From Scatosoma sp045537295 (GTDB lineage Bacteria > Bacillota > Clostridia > Christensenellales > Borkfalkiaceae): DNA of 64,000 nucleotides. The notes beneath the pieces were generated by a model that was given only the letters and a program-made list of their open reading frames with translations, made no database searches and was not told the origin of the DNA. Position 1 is the stretch's first letter. Each line of letters opens with the position of its first letter. Positions 38,560 through 47,250 of the stretch are shown here, piece by piece. Where the stretch lies: positions 1 to 64,000 of the forward strand of contig JAZSPG010000070.1 of the NCBI GenBank assembly GCA_045537295.1, in the 5' to 3' direction. Made by a program: the position numbers and the translations under genes.

Positions 38560-40536
38560 ATGACGAAAAAACCTTATTATATTACGACTGCGATTGCGTA
38601 CACCTCGGGCAAGCCTCATATCGGCAACACCTACGAGGCGATTTTGGCGGACGCGATTGCGCGTTTTAAGCGCAAGCAAGGGTATGAAGTATTCTTTCAA
38701 ACGGGTACGGACGAACACGGACAAAAAATTCAGGAAAAAGCGAGCGTAGCGGGTGTGACGCCCCAAGCGTTCGTGGACGGAGTAGCGGGCGAAATCCAAG
38801 GTATTTGGGATTTGGTCGGTACTTCCTACGATAAATTTATGCGTACGACGGACGAATACCACGTAAAACAGGTATCGAAAATTTTCAAAAAATTCTACGA
38901 CAGCGGGGATATTTATAAGGGCTATTACGAGGGTATGTACTGTACGCCCTGCGAATCGTTCTGGACGGAAAGCCAGCTCGTCGACGGCAAATGCCCCGAC
39001 TGTGCAAGAGAGGTAAAGCCCGCAAAAGAAGAGGCGTATTTCTTCAAAATGGGCAAGTACGCGGATAGACTTATCCAGCATATCAACACCCACCCCGAGT
39101 TTATCCAGCCCGTTTCGCGTAAAAACGAAATGATGAACAATTTCTTATTGAAGGGGTTGCAGGATTTGTGCGTTTCGCGTACCTCGTTCACTTGGGGCGT
39201 ACCCGTAGAATTTGACAACAAGCACGTCGTATACGTTTGGCTGGACGCGCTCACCAACTATATCACGGGTATCGGCTACGACGCGGACGGAAACCATAGC
39301 GAAAACTATAAAAAATTCTGGCCTGCCGATTTACATCTTATCGGCAAGGACATTTTGCGTTTTCACACGATTTACTGGCCGATTTTCTTAATGGCGCTTG
39401 GCGAACCGTTACCCAAACAGGTATTCGGTCACCCTTGGCTACTTATGGGCGACGGCAAAATGAGCAAATCCAAAGGCAACGTCATTTATGCGGACGATTT
39501 GGCGCGCCTTTTCGGCGTGGACGCGGTGCGTTATTTCGTTCTGCACGAAATGCCGTTCGATAACGACGGGCAAATCACTTGGGAACTCGTTGCCGAACGC
39601 TTTAACACCGACCTTGCCAACGTACTCGGCAATTTGGTGAGCAGGACGGTGGCTATGATTGAAAAATATTTCGGCGGTACGGTGGTGAAATCGACCGTTG
39701 AAAACGAACGCGACCCCGACCGCGAGTTCAAAGCGACGGTGACGGGCGTAGCACAAAAGGTGGTGGCGAAAGCGGACGAATTAAAGATTGCCGACGCGAT
39801 TTCCGAGATTTTCACGCTTTTGCGTCGCGCGAACAAATATATCGACGAAACGATGCCTTGGGCGCTTGCCAAGGACGAAACCCAAAAAACGCGCTTGAAC
39901 GACGTTTTGTATAATCTTGCCGAGGCAATCCAAATCGGCGCAAGTTTATTAGACAGCTTTATGCCGACGACGAGCGAAAAAATCTTCACGGCGTTTAACG
40001 GAACGAGCCGTAGCCTTGACGAGTGCAACGCGTTTGGACTTAGAGATAGCGTAACGGTACAAGCCGTTCCGCCCCTGTTTGCAAGAATTGATTTTAAGGC
40101 GTTAGAGCCTGAAATTGAAAAAATCCGTCAGGCGCAAATCGCCGAGGCGCAGGCGAGCGCGCCTCAAAAAGCAGAGGAAAAAACAGAAAAGACCGAGGAC
40201 AAAGCAATGGAAATTACCATAGACGATTTTTGTAAAGTAGAACTCAAAGTCGGCGAAATTATCGCCTGCGAAAACGTACCCAAATCTTCCAAACTTCTGC
40301 ACGAAACGGTGAAATTCGGCGAGGAAGTGCGTTCGGTGGTTTCGGGGATTGCGAAACACTATAAACCCGAAGAACTTATCGGTAAAAAAGTGGTGTTCGT
40401 CACCAACCTCGCGCCTCGTAAGGTGTGCGGAATTTTATCCGAGGGTATGATACTCGCAACCGAGGACGAGAACGGCGTTATGTCGCTGATTACGCCCGAC
40501 AAAGCGGAGATTAAGAGCGGGTCTAAACTTGGGTAA
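38560..40536 (+). CDS. metG: Methionyl-tRNA synthetase with C-terminal tRNA-binding domain
   Basis: Class I synthetase charging initiator and elongator tRNA-Met. HIGH-type motif PHIGNT (residues 19-24), zinc knuckle with Cys128, Cys131, Cys145 and Cys148, KMSKS at 300-304, anticodon-binding helices, then a Glu/Ala/Lys linker (about 520-548) and an EMAP/OB-fold tRNA-binding domain (about 551-658) that also mediates dimerisation. ATG 38560 has AAAGGAG 8 bases upstream and lies after the promoter; the longer frame was rejected. First gene of metG-tatD-radical SAM-ksgA, an order widespread in Bacillota. Confidence 0.97.
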   Translation: MTKKPYYITTAIAYTSGKPHIGNTYEAILADAIARFKRKQGYEVFFQTGTDEHGQKIQEKASVAGVTPQAFVDGVAGEIQGIWDLVGTSYDKFMRTTDEYHVKQVSKIFKKFYDSGDIYKGYYEGMYCTPCESFWTESQLVDGKCPDCAREVKPAKEEAYFFKMGKYADRLIQHINTHPEFIQPVSRKNEMMNNFLLKGLQDLCVSRTSFTWGVPVEFDNKHVVYVWLDALTNYITGIGYDADGNHSENYKKFWPADLHLIGKDILRFHTIYWPIFLMALGEPLPKQVFGHPWLLMGDGKMSKSKGNVIYADDLARLFGVDAVRYFVLHEMPFDNDGQITWELVAERFNTDLANVLGNLVSRTVAMIEKYFGGTVVKSTVENERDPDREFKATVTGVAQKVVAKADELKIADAISEIFTLLRRANKYIDETMPWALAKDETQKTRLNDVLYNLAEAIQIGASLLDSFMPTTSEKIFTAFNGTSRSLDECNAFGLRDSVTVQAVPPLFARIDFKALEPEIEKIRQAQIAEAQASAPQKAEEKTEKTEDKAMEITIDDFCKVELKVGEIIACENVPKSSKLLHETVKFGEEVRSVVSGIAKHYKPEELIGKKVVFVTNLAPRKVCGILSEGMILATEDENGVMSLITPDKAEIKSGSKLG

Positions 40537-40546
40537 GGATAAGGCT

Positions 40547-41341
40547 ATGCTTATTGATGCGCATTGTCATTTAACGGGCGGGGAATACGCCGAAAACGGC
40601 GGGATAGACGGGATAGACGGCGTGCTTGCGCGCGCGAACGCCGAGGGCGTGGAACGCGTGGTCTGTTCGGGGTTCGACTTGCAATCCTCGCAAATTGCCA
40701 AAGAACTTTCGGAAAAATTCGATTGCGTGTATTTTTGCGCGGGTTTTCATCCCAGCGAACTGCATAAATACCGCGACGGCGATTTGGAATTACTTGCAAA
40801 GCTTTGCGCGCACGGAAAATGCGTGGCGGTCGGAGAGATAGGTTTGGACTACCACTTCGACGACAATCCGCCCAAGGAAGTGCAAAAGGAACTGTTTATT
40901 CAACAGCTTGCATTAGCGAATGCGCTGGGCTTGCCCGTCGTTATTCACAGCAGGGATTCGGCAAAGGATACGCTGGATTTATTGACGGAGCATAAAGAAT
41001 TGTTAAAGCGGGGCGGGCTGATGCATTGCTATTCGTATTCCCCTGAACTAACCAAGAATTTTTTGGATTTAGGACTGTATTTTTCGTTCGGTGGACCGTG
41101 TACTTTCAAGAACGCGCAAAAGGTGGTAGATAGCGTTGAACGCATACCTGCCCACCGCATTTTATCCGAAACGGACTGCCCGTACCTCACGCCCGTACCG
41201 TTTAGGGGTGTATTTCCCAACGAACCCAAGAACGTAAAATTTATCGTCGAACGCCTCGCGCAAATTAAGGGATTAAGCGCGGAGGAAATGGCAAAAACTA
41301 TTTATCAAAACGCAAAAGCGTTATTTTTCAAGCTCAAATAA
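40547..41341 (+). CDS. tatD: TatD family metal-dependent hydrolase
   Basis: TIM-barrel amidohydrolase-type nuclease; TatD proteins act as 3'-5' exonucleases or D-aminoacyl-tRNA deacylase-like quality-control enzymes. Metal ligands are visible in DAHCHL (residues 4-9), VGEIGLDYH, VIHSRDS, LMHCYS and SETDCPYLTP. Length 264 is standard. ATG 40547 follows AAGGATAAGG; the TTG at 40529 lies within metG. It is placed between metG and its family partner, the TatD-linked radical SAM gene. Confidence 0.95.
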   Translation: MLIDAHCHLTGGEYAENGGIDGIDGVLARANAEGVERVVCSGFDLQSSQIAKELSEKFDCVYFCAGFHPSELHKYRDGDLELLAKLCAHGKCVAVGEIGLDYHFDDNPPKEVQKELFIQQLALANALGLPVVIHSRDSAKDTLDLLTEHKELLKRGGLMHCYSYSPELTKNFLDLGLYFSFGGPCTFKNAQKVVDSVERIPAHRILSETDCPYLTPVPFRGVFPNEPKNVKFIVERLAQIKGLSAEEMAKTIYQNAKALFFKLK

Positions 41342-41358
41342 CAGGTAGGAAAACAGTT

Positions 41359-42309
41359 ATGGAAGAAGTAAAAAACAACCCGCAACAAAACGCAAACAAC
41401 GCGAATAACGCGAACCACGGCGGGAACAACGGCGGGAACAACGGCGGTAGACGCAGACGCAAGAAAAAGCATAGAAACGGCAACGCCCAAAACGGTCAGT
41501 CTGCGCAAAATGCGGTAGCGCAACAACAGGCGCAACCGCAACAGCAAAATAAGCCCGCGCAACAAAAACAAAACCAAAACGGCGGGCAAAATCATAACCA
41601 GAACGGGCAGAAGTCCAAGAAAAAGCAAAAGCAAAACGGACAAAACGGACAAAACGGACAAAATAATCAAGCGCAACAAAAGCAAAACGACGAAAACCGC
41701 AAGGACACTTACGCGTACGCGCTGGACGGGAATTTATATATCAATTTGACGAATAAATGCTCGAACGGTTGCGATTTTTGCGTGCGCAACGAGCGGGCGA
41801 GTTATTACGGTAATTATTTATGGCTGAAAAAGGGCGACCCGACGGTAGAAAAGGTAATCGCGCAGGTAAACGGGTTCGGGGACTTGACGCGGTTTAAGGA
41901 AGTGGTATTTTGCGGGTTTGGCGAACCGACCTATAAAATGGAAGAAATGCTCGCGCTTTGCGATTATTTCCACGGCAAAGGCTTAAAGACGAGATTGAAC
42001 ACCAACGGGCAGGGCAGTTTGATTAACAAACGCGATATCCCGCTCGAATTAAAGGGTAAAATTGATTTCGTGAACATTTCTTTGAACGCGTCCTGTGCGG
42101 AAAAATACCAAAAAATTTGCCGTTCGCAGTTTGGCGAAAGCGTGTTCGAGGCGATTTTGGAATTTGCCAAGCAATGCAACAGGAACGGCGTAGCTTGTCG
42201 TTTTTCGATAGTCGACTGTATCGGCGAGGAAGAAGTGGAATCGTGCAAACGCTTAGCCGAAAGCGTAAAAGTACCCCTCTATATCCGTTCGTATATCACC
42301 GATTCCTAA
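41359..42309 (+). CDS. TatD-linked radical SAM protein with Asn/Gln-rich N-terminus
   Basis: Radical SAM enzyme with the cluster motif C134SNGC138DFC141, followed by the FCGFGEPTYK (GGE-type SAM site) and RLNTNGQG segments; it matches the TatD-associated radical SAM family (TIGR04038) in sequence and position. Reaction unknown. Residues 5-111 are an added low-complexity segment built almost entirely of Asn, Gln, Gly, Ala and Lys, including RRRRKKKHR (31-39) and repeats of QNG (about 92-101) encoded by a near-tandem GGACAAAAC unit at about 41638-41662. The catalytic domain itself is complete and of normal length. Residues 5-111 look prion-like or RNA-binding and are not part of the family core. 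Confidence 0.88.
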   Translation: MEEVKNNPQQNANNANNANHGGNNGGNNGGRRRRKKKHRNGNAQNGQSAQNAVAQQQAQPQQQNKPAQQKQNQNGGQNHNQNGQKSKKKQKQNGQNGQNGQNNQAQQKQNDENRKDTYAYALDGNLYINLTNKCSNGCDFCVRNERASYYGNYLWLKKGDPTVEKVIAQVNGFGDLTRFKEVVFCGFGEPTYKMEEMLALCDYFHGKGLKTRLNTNGQGSLINKRDIPLELKGKIDFVNISLNASCAEKYQKICRSQFGESVFEAILEFAKQCNRNGVACRFSIVDCIGEEEVESCKRLAESVKVPLYIRSYITDS

Positions 42310-42327
42310 TATTTGAGGATAAGCAAA

Positions 42328-43173
42328 ATGCAAGATTTACGCGCCGTATTGCAAAAGCACGGCTTTCAATTCAAAAAACAGTTCGGGCAGAACTTTATCT
42401 CGGATAAAAATTTGCTCGACTCTATCGTTACGGCGTCGGGGATAGACCAAACGACGACGGTGGTGGAAATCGGTTGCGGAGCAGGAACGCTCACCCGCGC
42501 GCTCGCGGAAAAAGCCAAGCGCGTGTACGCGTTCGACGTGGACAGGGATTTACAGCCCGTCTTAGCCGAAACGCTTGCGGGCTTAGATAACGTCGAAGTC
42601 ATTTTTAAGGACTTTAACAAACTCGACTTGAAAGCGTTCGAGGCGGAAATCGGCGAATATACCGTCGTAGCGAATTTGCCTTATTATATCACCACCCCGC
42701 TCGTCACCAAGCTCTTGGAAGAGGGTGAAAAGGTGCAGGGACTTTCGGTGATGGTGCAGGAAGAAGTCGCATTCCGTTTTTGCGCCAAAGAGGGAACGAG
42801 CGAGTACGGCGCGATAACGGCGGGTATCGCCTTAAAAGGTACGGCGAAAATCGTCAAACGCGTACCGCGGACGCTGTTTTTCCCCAGACCCAACGTCGAT
42901 TCGGCGGTGGTGAAAATTACTTTCGAACGGGGCAGGATACAAGTCAAGGACGAAAAAGCCTATCGCGCGACGGTGCGGTGTGCGTTTTTGAACAGGCGCA
43001 AGACCTTAGAGAATAATTTGGTGAACTGTTTCAAAATAGACAGGGAACAGGCAAAACGCGTTTTGCAAAAAGCGGGCGTGGAAGAAAAGGCGCGCGGGGA
43101 AACGCTTTCCCCGCAACGCTTAGCGACGCTTACCGATATTTTAATAGACGAGGGCATTATAAAAAACGGCTGA
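42328..43173 (+). CDS. rsmA: 16S rRNA adenine dimethyltransferase
   Basis: KsgA: dimethylates two adjacent adenines near the 3' end of 16S rRNA in late 30S assembly. SAM motif VVEIGCGAGTLT, acidic DVDRDL, catalytic NLPYY and FFPRPNVDSAVV, RRKTLENN in the C-terminal domain. Start ATG 42328 follows GAGGATAAG; 281 residues. The neighbourhood metG-tatD-ksgA is conserved in Bacillota (rnmV is missing here). A strong terminator follows. Confidence 0.97.
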   Translation: MQDLRAVLQKHGFQFKKQFGQNFISDKNLLDSIVTASGIDQTTTVVEIGCGAGTLTRALAEKAKRVYAFDVDRDLQPVLAETLAGLDNVEVIFKDFNKLDLKAFEAEIGEYTVVANLPYYITTPLVTKLLEEGEKVQGLSVMVQEEVAFRFCAKEGTSEYGAITAGIALKGTAKIVKRVPRTLFFPRPNVDSAVVKITFERGRIQVKDEKAYRATVRCAFLNRRKTLENNLVNCFKIDREQAKRVLQKAGVEEKARGETLSPQRLATLTDILIDEGIIKNG

Positions 43174-43179
43174 AAAGAA

Positions 43180-43207
43180 AAGACTAACGAAAGTTTTCGT
43201 TAGTCTT
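43180..43207 (+). terminator. Intrinsic terminator of the metG cluster
   Basis: AAGACTAACGAAA / TTTCGTTAGTCTT followed by T5. Confidence 0.85.
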
Positions 43208-43233
43208 TTTTTCTTATAAGCGCAAAAAGGTTT

Positions 43234-44055
43234 TTAATCGGTTTCTATATAAAATACCCCGATAACGCCAATATTATACGAACCCTCGTAAGAGATAAGA
43301 CATTCGCCTTCCTTTATATCGCTTAAATCCAGCTCGGTGATTTCTCCGTTTTTTATAAGCGCAACGAAGGTGTTGCTTTCCGTTTCGCAAACGACGCGTT
43401 CCCCGTCTACCGTTAAGGTAAGCTCTTTCCATCTATTTACATCTTCGATTTTTTCGATAGTCCCTTTTCTAACGGTATCGTACACGAAAGGACCTCCGCA
43501 ACAGGGGTCTATTTGGAAGTAATTCGTGAATTTTTGATATAAACTATTGTTTTCGATTTCCGTTTTGGCAGGGAAAACGCCCGTTTGATAAACGCCTATT
43601 AAAAACTCCGTAAATTGCGCACGGTAAGCGTCGAATTCGTCTTTGGAAAGCTGTCGCGTGTCCGTGAAATTATAAGTTACTCCGTCGTAATATATGGACA
43701 AAGAACGGGTGTTATCCCTTTTAGAACAGCTCCCCGTCGCCGTTTTTCCGTTTTCAAATTCAACGGAAACAACCGCGGAGTTAAGGATATTTTTCTTGCG
43801 AAACGAAACGGATAACTTCCCTTTTACCACTTCGCCGTTTAAGGTTTGAAGTTCCGTATTCCCGTCTTTATCGATTTGGATGGCGTAACAGCCGTCGTAA
43901 ATTTCTCTAAAAGGATAGGTGATGTTGGGCGTGGGGGTTGCATTATACCATTTTTTGCCTCTTGGGTCGTAATAGGAAGAGGCGCAACCGACAAGCGTTA
44001 ATCCCGTGCAAACTATAAGCAAAACCGCCAAGACGACGGATAAAAATTTTCTCAT
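43234..44055 (-). CDS. Putative lipoprotein of unknown function
   Basis: 273 residues. A typical lipoprotein signal peptide (RKFLSVVLAVLLIVCTGLTL) ends in a VGC lipobox with Cys24 as lipidation site. The mature part (about 250 residues) is beta-rich with alternating hydrophobic strands and two charged regions; no named domain is recognised. ATG 44055 is chosen for AAAAGGGG and the signal peptide; the longer frame overlaps the promoter. It stands as a single gene between terminators. Confidence 0.85.
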   Translation of the reverse strand: MRKFLSVVLAVLLIVCTGLTLVGCASSYYDPRGKKWYNATPTPNITYPFREIYDGCYAIQIDKDGNTELQTLNGEVVKGKLSVSFRKKNILNSAVVSVEFENGKTATGSCSKRDNTRSLSIYYDGVTYNFTDTRQLSKDEFDAYRAQFTEFLIGVYQTGVFPAKTEIENNSLYQKFTNYFQIDPCCGGPFVYDTVRKGTIEKIEDVNRWKELTLTVDGERVVCETESNTFVALIKNGEITELDLSDIKEGECLISYEGSYNIGVIGVFYIETD

Positions 44056-44086
44056 ATTTTTCCCCTTTTGCTTAAATTCTATCCTT

Positions 44087-44115
44087 ATTATAGCATAGAA
44101 ACGCTGAAAAGTCAA
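44087..44115 (-). promoter_or_regulatory. Promoter of the lipoprotein gene
   Basis: Minus strand TTGACT (44115-44110), 17 bases, TATAAT (44092-44087). Confidence 0.75.
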
Positions 44116-44161
44116 TAGGGAACTTTATTTGATTTTTCAAGCGGGATAAACGGCGTAAGGT

Positions 44162-44674
44162 TTACAATAAATACAAAAGCGAGCAAAGCGCGCCTAAGAC
44201 CGCTCCGCCGAGCAAATCGCTCGGATAGTGCAAACCCAGTGCGAAACGGATATAGCCAAGGAGGGCGGAAAGAACAAGTAAACAAATACCTGCCCACGCC
44301 AAATAGGGTAAAACCGTAATCGAAATGACCACCGCCGAGGCGATATGACGCGAAGGGAAACTTTCCTTATCCTTGCTCTTTTTATGAAAAAGCGGGGATA
44401 TATTTGCGCCCTGTTCGCTGTACGGGCGCGGGCGGTCCACGATAAGCCGTAACGCCATTACGCATAAAAGACAAAAGGCGGGTACGAACAAAATTCCGAT
44501 AAATGCACGATTGTCAAACTTAGAAAAACACGCGTATAACACTAACCCCGCAAAACAAGCGAGGTATAAAAGAGGCAAAGCGAAGTTGAGCGCGATAAGC
44601 GCGCGCAAAGCTTTGGGTCGGGCGCGGTAAAACCGCGCGTGTTTTTCGTAAAAAGCGTTATAATCGAAGTTCAT
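44162..44674 (-). CDS. PAP2 family lipid phosphatase
   Basis: 170-residue membrane phosphatase of the PAP2/BcrC type, likely acting on undecaprenyl pyrophosphate or phosphatidate. The three catalytic motifs are complete: VDRPRPY (motif 1), SFPSRHIASA (motif 2) and RFALGLHYPSD (motif 3, RxxxxxHxxxD), embedded in five to six helices. The start ATG 44674 has no ribosome binding site; a promoter of TTGCCG and TATACT ends six bases upstream, so the mRNA would begin at the start codon. Confidence 0.92.
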   Translation of the reverse strand: MNFDYNAFYEKHARFYRARPKALRALIALNFALPLLYLACFAGLVLYACFSKFDNRAFIGILFVPAFCLLCVMALRLIVDRPRPYSEQGANISPLFHKKSKDKESFPSRHIASAVVISITVLPYLAWAGICLLVLSALLGYIRFALGLHYPSDLLGGAVLGALCSLLYLL

Positions 44675-44680
44675 AGTATT

Positions 44681-44709
44681 AGTATACCATAAAAGCAAAA
44701 AAACGGCAA
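44681..44709 (-). promoter_or_regulatory. Promoter giving a leaderless PAP2 mRNA
   Basis: Minus strand TTGCCG (44709-44704), 17 bases, TATACT (44686-44681); the PAP2 ATG starts 7 bases after the -10. Confidence 0.6.
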
Positions 44710-44718
44710 GTAAAAAGC

Positions 44719-44752
44719 AGAGCCTTTCGGAAGGGGGATTCCGAAAGGCTCT
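44719..44752. terminator. Terminator of the EF-G-like gene
   Basis: AGAGCCTTTCGGAA / TTCCGAAAGGCTCT, a 14-bp stem with T-rich sequence on both sides. Confidence 0.85.
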
Positions 44753-44775
44753 TATTTTAGACGCTTACAAGGGGG

Positions 44776-46833
44776 TTATTCCTTTTTCGCGTCCGCTATG
44801 ATTTTATCTACCAACGCAAACGGTACTTCCTCGTAGCCTAAAAATTCGGATACGAATTTCCCGCTACCGCGCGTGAGTGAGCGGAGTTCCATCGTGTATT
44901 CCATAATTTCCGCCAAGGGAATTTCCGCCGTGATAATCGAGGTTTCGCCCTCGGCGTCCGTACCCATAATACGACCTCTGCGCTTGTTAATATCGCCCAT
45001 AACGTCGCCGAGATAATCGGACGGAACGGCAATCTTTAAGCGGTGTACAGGTTCGAGCAGGACGGGTTTTGCGTTCTTCAAACCCTCTTTATACGCGATG
45101 GCGGACGCCATCTTAAAGGACAGCTCGTTCGAGTCTACGTCGTGATAACTGCCGTCGTAAAGCACCGCTTTCACGCCGACGACGGGGTAGCCGGCCAAAG
45201 GACCGCTAACCAAACATTCGCGCAAGCCCTTTTCTACGGCGGGGAAGTAGTTTTTGGGTACTGCACCGCCCACGACCTCTTCTTCAAATACGAAATCTTC
45301 TTCCGTGGGCGAGAAACGGATTTTTACGTGACCGTACTGACCGTGACCGCCCGATTGCTTTTTATGTTTACCCTCGGCGTCTGCGTTGCCTCTTATCGTT
45401 TCTCTGTACGCTACCTTGGGTTTGGAAAGTTTCACGTCCACGCCGTAACGCGCTTTCACCTTTTTCACGAGCGTTTCAAGCTGGATATCGCCCTGTCCGC
45501 CGAGCAAAAGTTCGCCCGTTTCGACGTTCTTTTCGATAGAGAAAGTATAATCTTCCTCGCGGAGCTTGGCAAGCCCTGCGAACACCTTGTCTTCCTCGCC
45601 TTTCTTCTCGCTCGTCACCGCCATAAACAGCGTGGGTTTGGGGAAGTGGATAGGGGTAAAGCGCACTTTTGCATTCATATCGCAAAGGGTGTCGCCCGTA
45701 TTGGTGTTGCTAAGTTTATTCACCGCACCGATATCGCCCGCGCAAAGCTCGTCAACCGCTTCCATTTTCTTACCGCGAAGCAAATATACCTGTCCGATGC
45801 GTTCTTCACATTCGGTATTCGCGTTCCAAACGGTAGAACCGCTCTTTAACACGCCTCTGAAACTCTTAATATACGAAAGTTTGCCAGAGAAGGGGTCGAT
45901 AACCGTTTTGAAAACCTGTCCAGCAAACGGCGCGTCCTCGTCCGTACGCAAGGAAATTACCTTGTCGTTTTGCAAATCTTCCGCCATCGTGTTCAAGCGT
46001 TCGCGCGCTTGGGGCATATAGGTTACGATTTCGTTTAACAAATTGATAACGCCTCTGTTTTGCAACGCCGAACCCGCCATTACGGGAATGGTGTTTACCG
46101 ACGCGATACCAAGACGGATACCGTGTATCGTTTCTTCGCGGGTCAGCTCGCCCGTTTCGAAGTATTTATCGAGTAAAAATTCGTCGTTTTCCGCCGCCGT
46201 TTCCATAAGGCTGGCTTTCATTTCCTCGACTTGCCCCAACATATCTTCGGGAATAGCAATTTCCTGCGGACCGCCGTCCTTGAACAAATACGCGCGTTCT
46301 TGCAACGCGTTGATACAGCCCTGCATTTTCCCGTTTTCCATAATCGGAATTTGAATAGGCGCTAATTTCCCCGCGTATTTCGCGCGAAGCGCTTGCACCG
46401 TACCCAAATAATCCGCGTTTTCCTTGTCCATACCGTTGATAAAAATAATTAACGGTTTTCCTAATTTCAAGCAGTAATCGACCACCGATTCCGCGCCGAT
46501 AGGCAACACGCCGTTTGCGCCGATAACGAGTAACGCTCCGCCCGCCGCGCGCAAGCCCTCGCTTCTCTCGCCCTCAAAATCGTAATAGCCGGGCAAATCC
46601 AGCAAGTTCACCTTGACGTCCTTCCAAACGAGGTAGGAACAAGAAGTGTAAATAGACATCTTCTTGGCTTTTTCCAAATCGTCGAAATCGGAAACTGTCG
46701 TACCGTCCAACACCTTACCCTGTCTGTCGATTGCTCCGCCGTTGAAAAGCATAGCCTCGCAAAGCGTCGTTTTGCCCTCGCCACTGTGACCTACCACCGC
46801 AATATTGCGGATGCGTTCCCCTTGAAACTTCAT
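44776..46833 (-). CDS. EF-G-like translational GTPase (EF-G2 type)
   Basis: 685 residues with the five EF-G domains, but of the divergent paralogue family. G1 is GHSGEGKTT; switch I has DGTTVSDFDDLEKAKKMS in place of the ERGITI motif; G3 is DLPGYYDF, where the catalytic His of DTPGHVDF is Tyr; G4 is NGMDKE. Domain IV (KQSGGHGQYGHV) and domain V (RRGRIMGTDAEG) are intact. Such proteins lack established translocation activity and may act in ribosome recycling or stress. No canonical fusA is in the window. AAGGGGG precedes the ATG. The Tyr substitution is a family trait, as far as I recall, not a mutation here. Confidence 0.92.
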   Translation of the reverse strand: MKFQGERIRNIAVVGHSGEGKTTLCEAMLFNGGAIDRQGKVLDGTTVSDFDDLEKAKKMSIYTSCSYLVWKDVKVNLLDLPGYYDFEGERSEGLRAAGGALLVIGANGVLPIGAESVVDYCLKLGKPLIIFINGMDKENADYLGTVQALRAKYAGKLAPIQIPIMENGKMQGCINALQERAYLFKDGGPQEIAIPEDMLGQVEEMKASLMETAAENDEFLLDKYFETGELTREETIHGIRLGIASVNTIPVMAGSALQNRGVINLLNEIVTYMPQARERLNTMAEDLQNDKVISLRTDEDAPFAGQVFKTVIDPFSGKLSYIKSFRGVLKSGSTVWNANTECEERIGQVYLLRGKKMEAVDELCAGDIGAVNKLSNTNTGDTLCDMNAKVRFTPIHFPKPTLFMAVTSEKKGEEDKVFAGLAKLREEDYTFSIEKNVETGELLLGGQGDIQLETLVKKVKARYGVDVKLSKPKVAYRETIRGNADAEGKHKKQSGGHGQYGHVKIRFSPTEEDFVFEEEVVGGAVPKNYFPAVEKGLRECLVSGPLAGYPVVGVKAVLYDGSYHDVDSNELSFKMASAIAYKEGLKNAKPVLLEPVHRLKIAVPSDYLGDVMGDINKRRGRIMGTDAEGETSIITAEIPLAEIMEYTMELRSLTRGSGKFVSEFLGYEEVPFALVDKIIADAKKE

Positions 46834-47177
46834 AAAATAAATCCCCCTTGTATATGGATAGTTTTTTCTTCCCCGACCGCCTGCGTAAAGCCAAGCGACT
46901 GAAAAAGTTTGTACTATTATAATATATATTCAAGCAAATTTCAAGGGGTTTTTGAAAAAAAGTTTGTAAAAAAAGGAAATTTTTTTGAAAAAGCGGGCTG
47001 TAGACGGCGGGAAAATAAAAAATCGGGCGTAAAAAAGCGGTTTTTCTGCGGGCGTATTCTTACTTGATAAACCGCCGTTTACGCGAAATTAAGGGCATAC
47101 AGCGCGAAAAACGGGGTTTTGTGAAAAGAATTTACTTTTTTTTGCGTCATTTGCTGTACTTTTTAGAAAAATTGTGG
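46834..47177. other. Divergent intergenic region upstream of gyrB
   Basis: 416 bases between two divergent genes. It holds the EF-G-like promoter and the gyrB promoter; bases 46945-47150 are rich in A and T tracts with nothing recognisable in coding or RNA terms. It could contain a regulatory RNA, but I cannot support one. Confidence 0.5.
46916..46944 (-). promoter_or_regulatory. Promoter of the EF-G-like gene
   Basis: Minus strand TTGAAA (46944-46939), 17 bases, TATAAT (46921-46916). Confidence 0.75.
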
Positions 47178-47183
47178 TATAAT
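47155..47183 (+). promoter_or_regulatory. Promoter of gyrBA
   Basis: TGTACT (47155-47160), 17 bases, TATAAT (47178-47183). The weak -35 would fit a supercoiling-sensitive promoter. Confidence 0.5.
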
Positions 47184-47203
47184 AGGGTAGTAAAATAACG
47201 GGT

Positions 47204-47227
47204 TTTCCTTTTTTATAAAAAAGGAAA
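47204..47227 (+). promoter_or_regulatory. Perfect palindrome in the gyrB leader
   Basis: TTTCCTTTTTTA TAAAAAAGGAAA, 12-bp arms without loop, about 20 bases into the transcript and 24 bases before the ATG. It may act as an operator or a leader hairpin. Confidence 0.4.
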
Positions 47228-47250
47228 GCGCGAAACGGGAGAAAATAAAA

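Noticed and set aside
46945..47150. Possible 6S or other structured RNA upstream of gyrB
   Set aside because: No conserved core, promoter or terminator combination could be identified.
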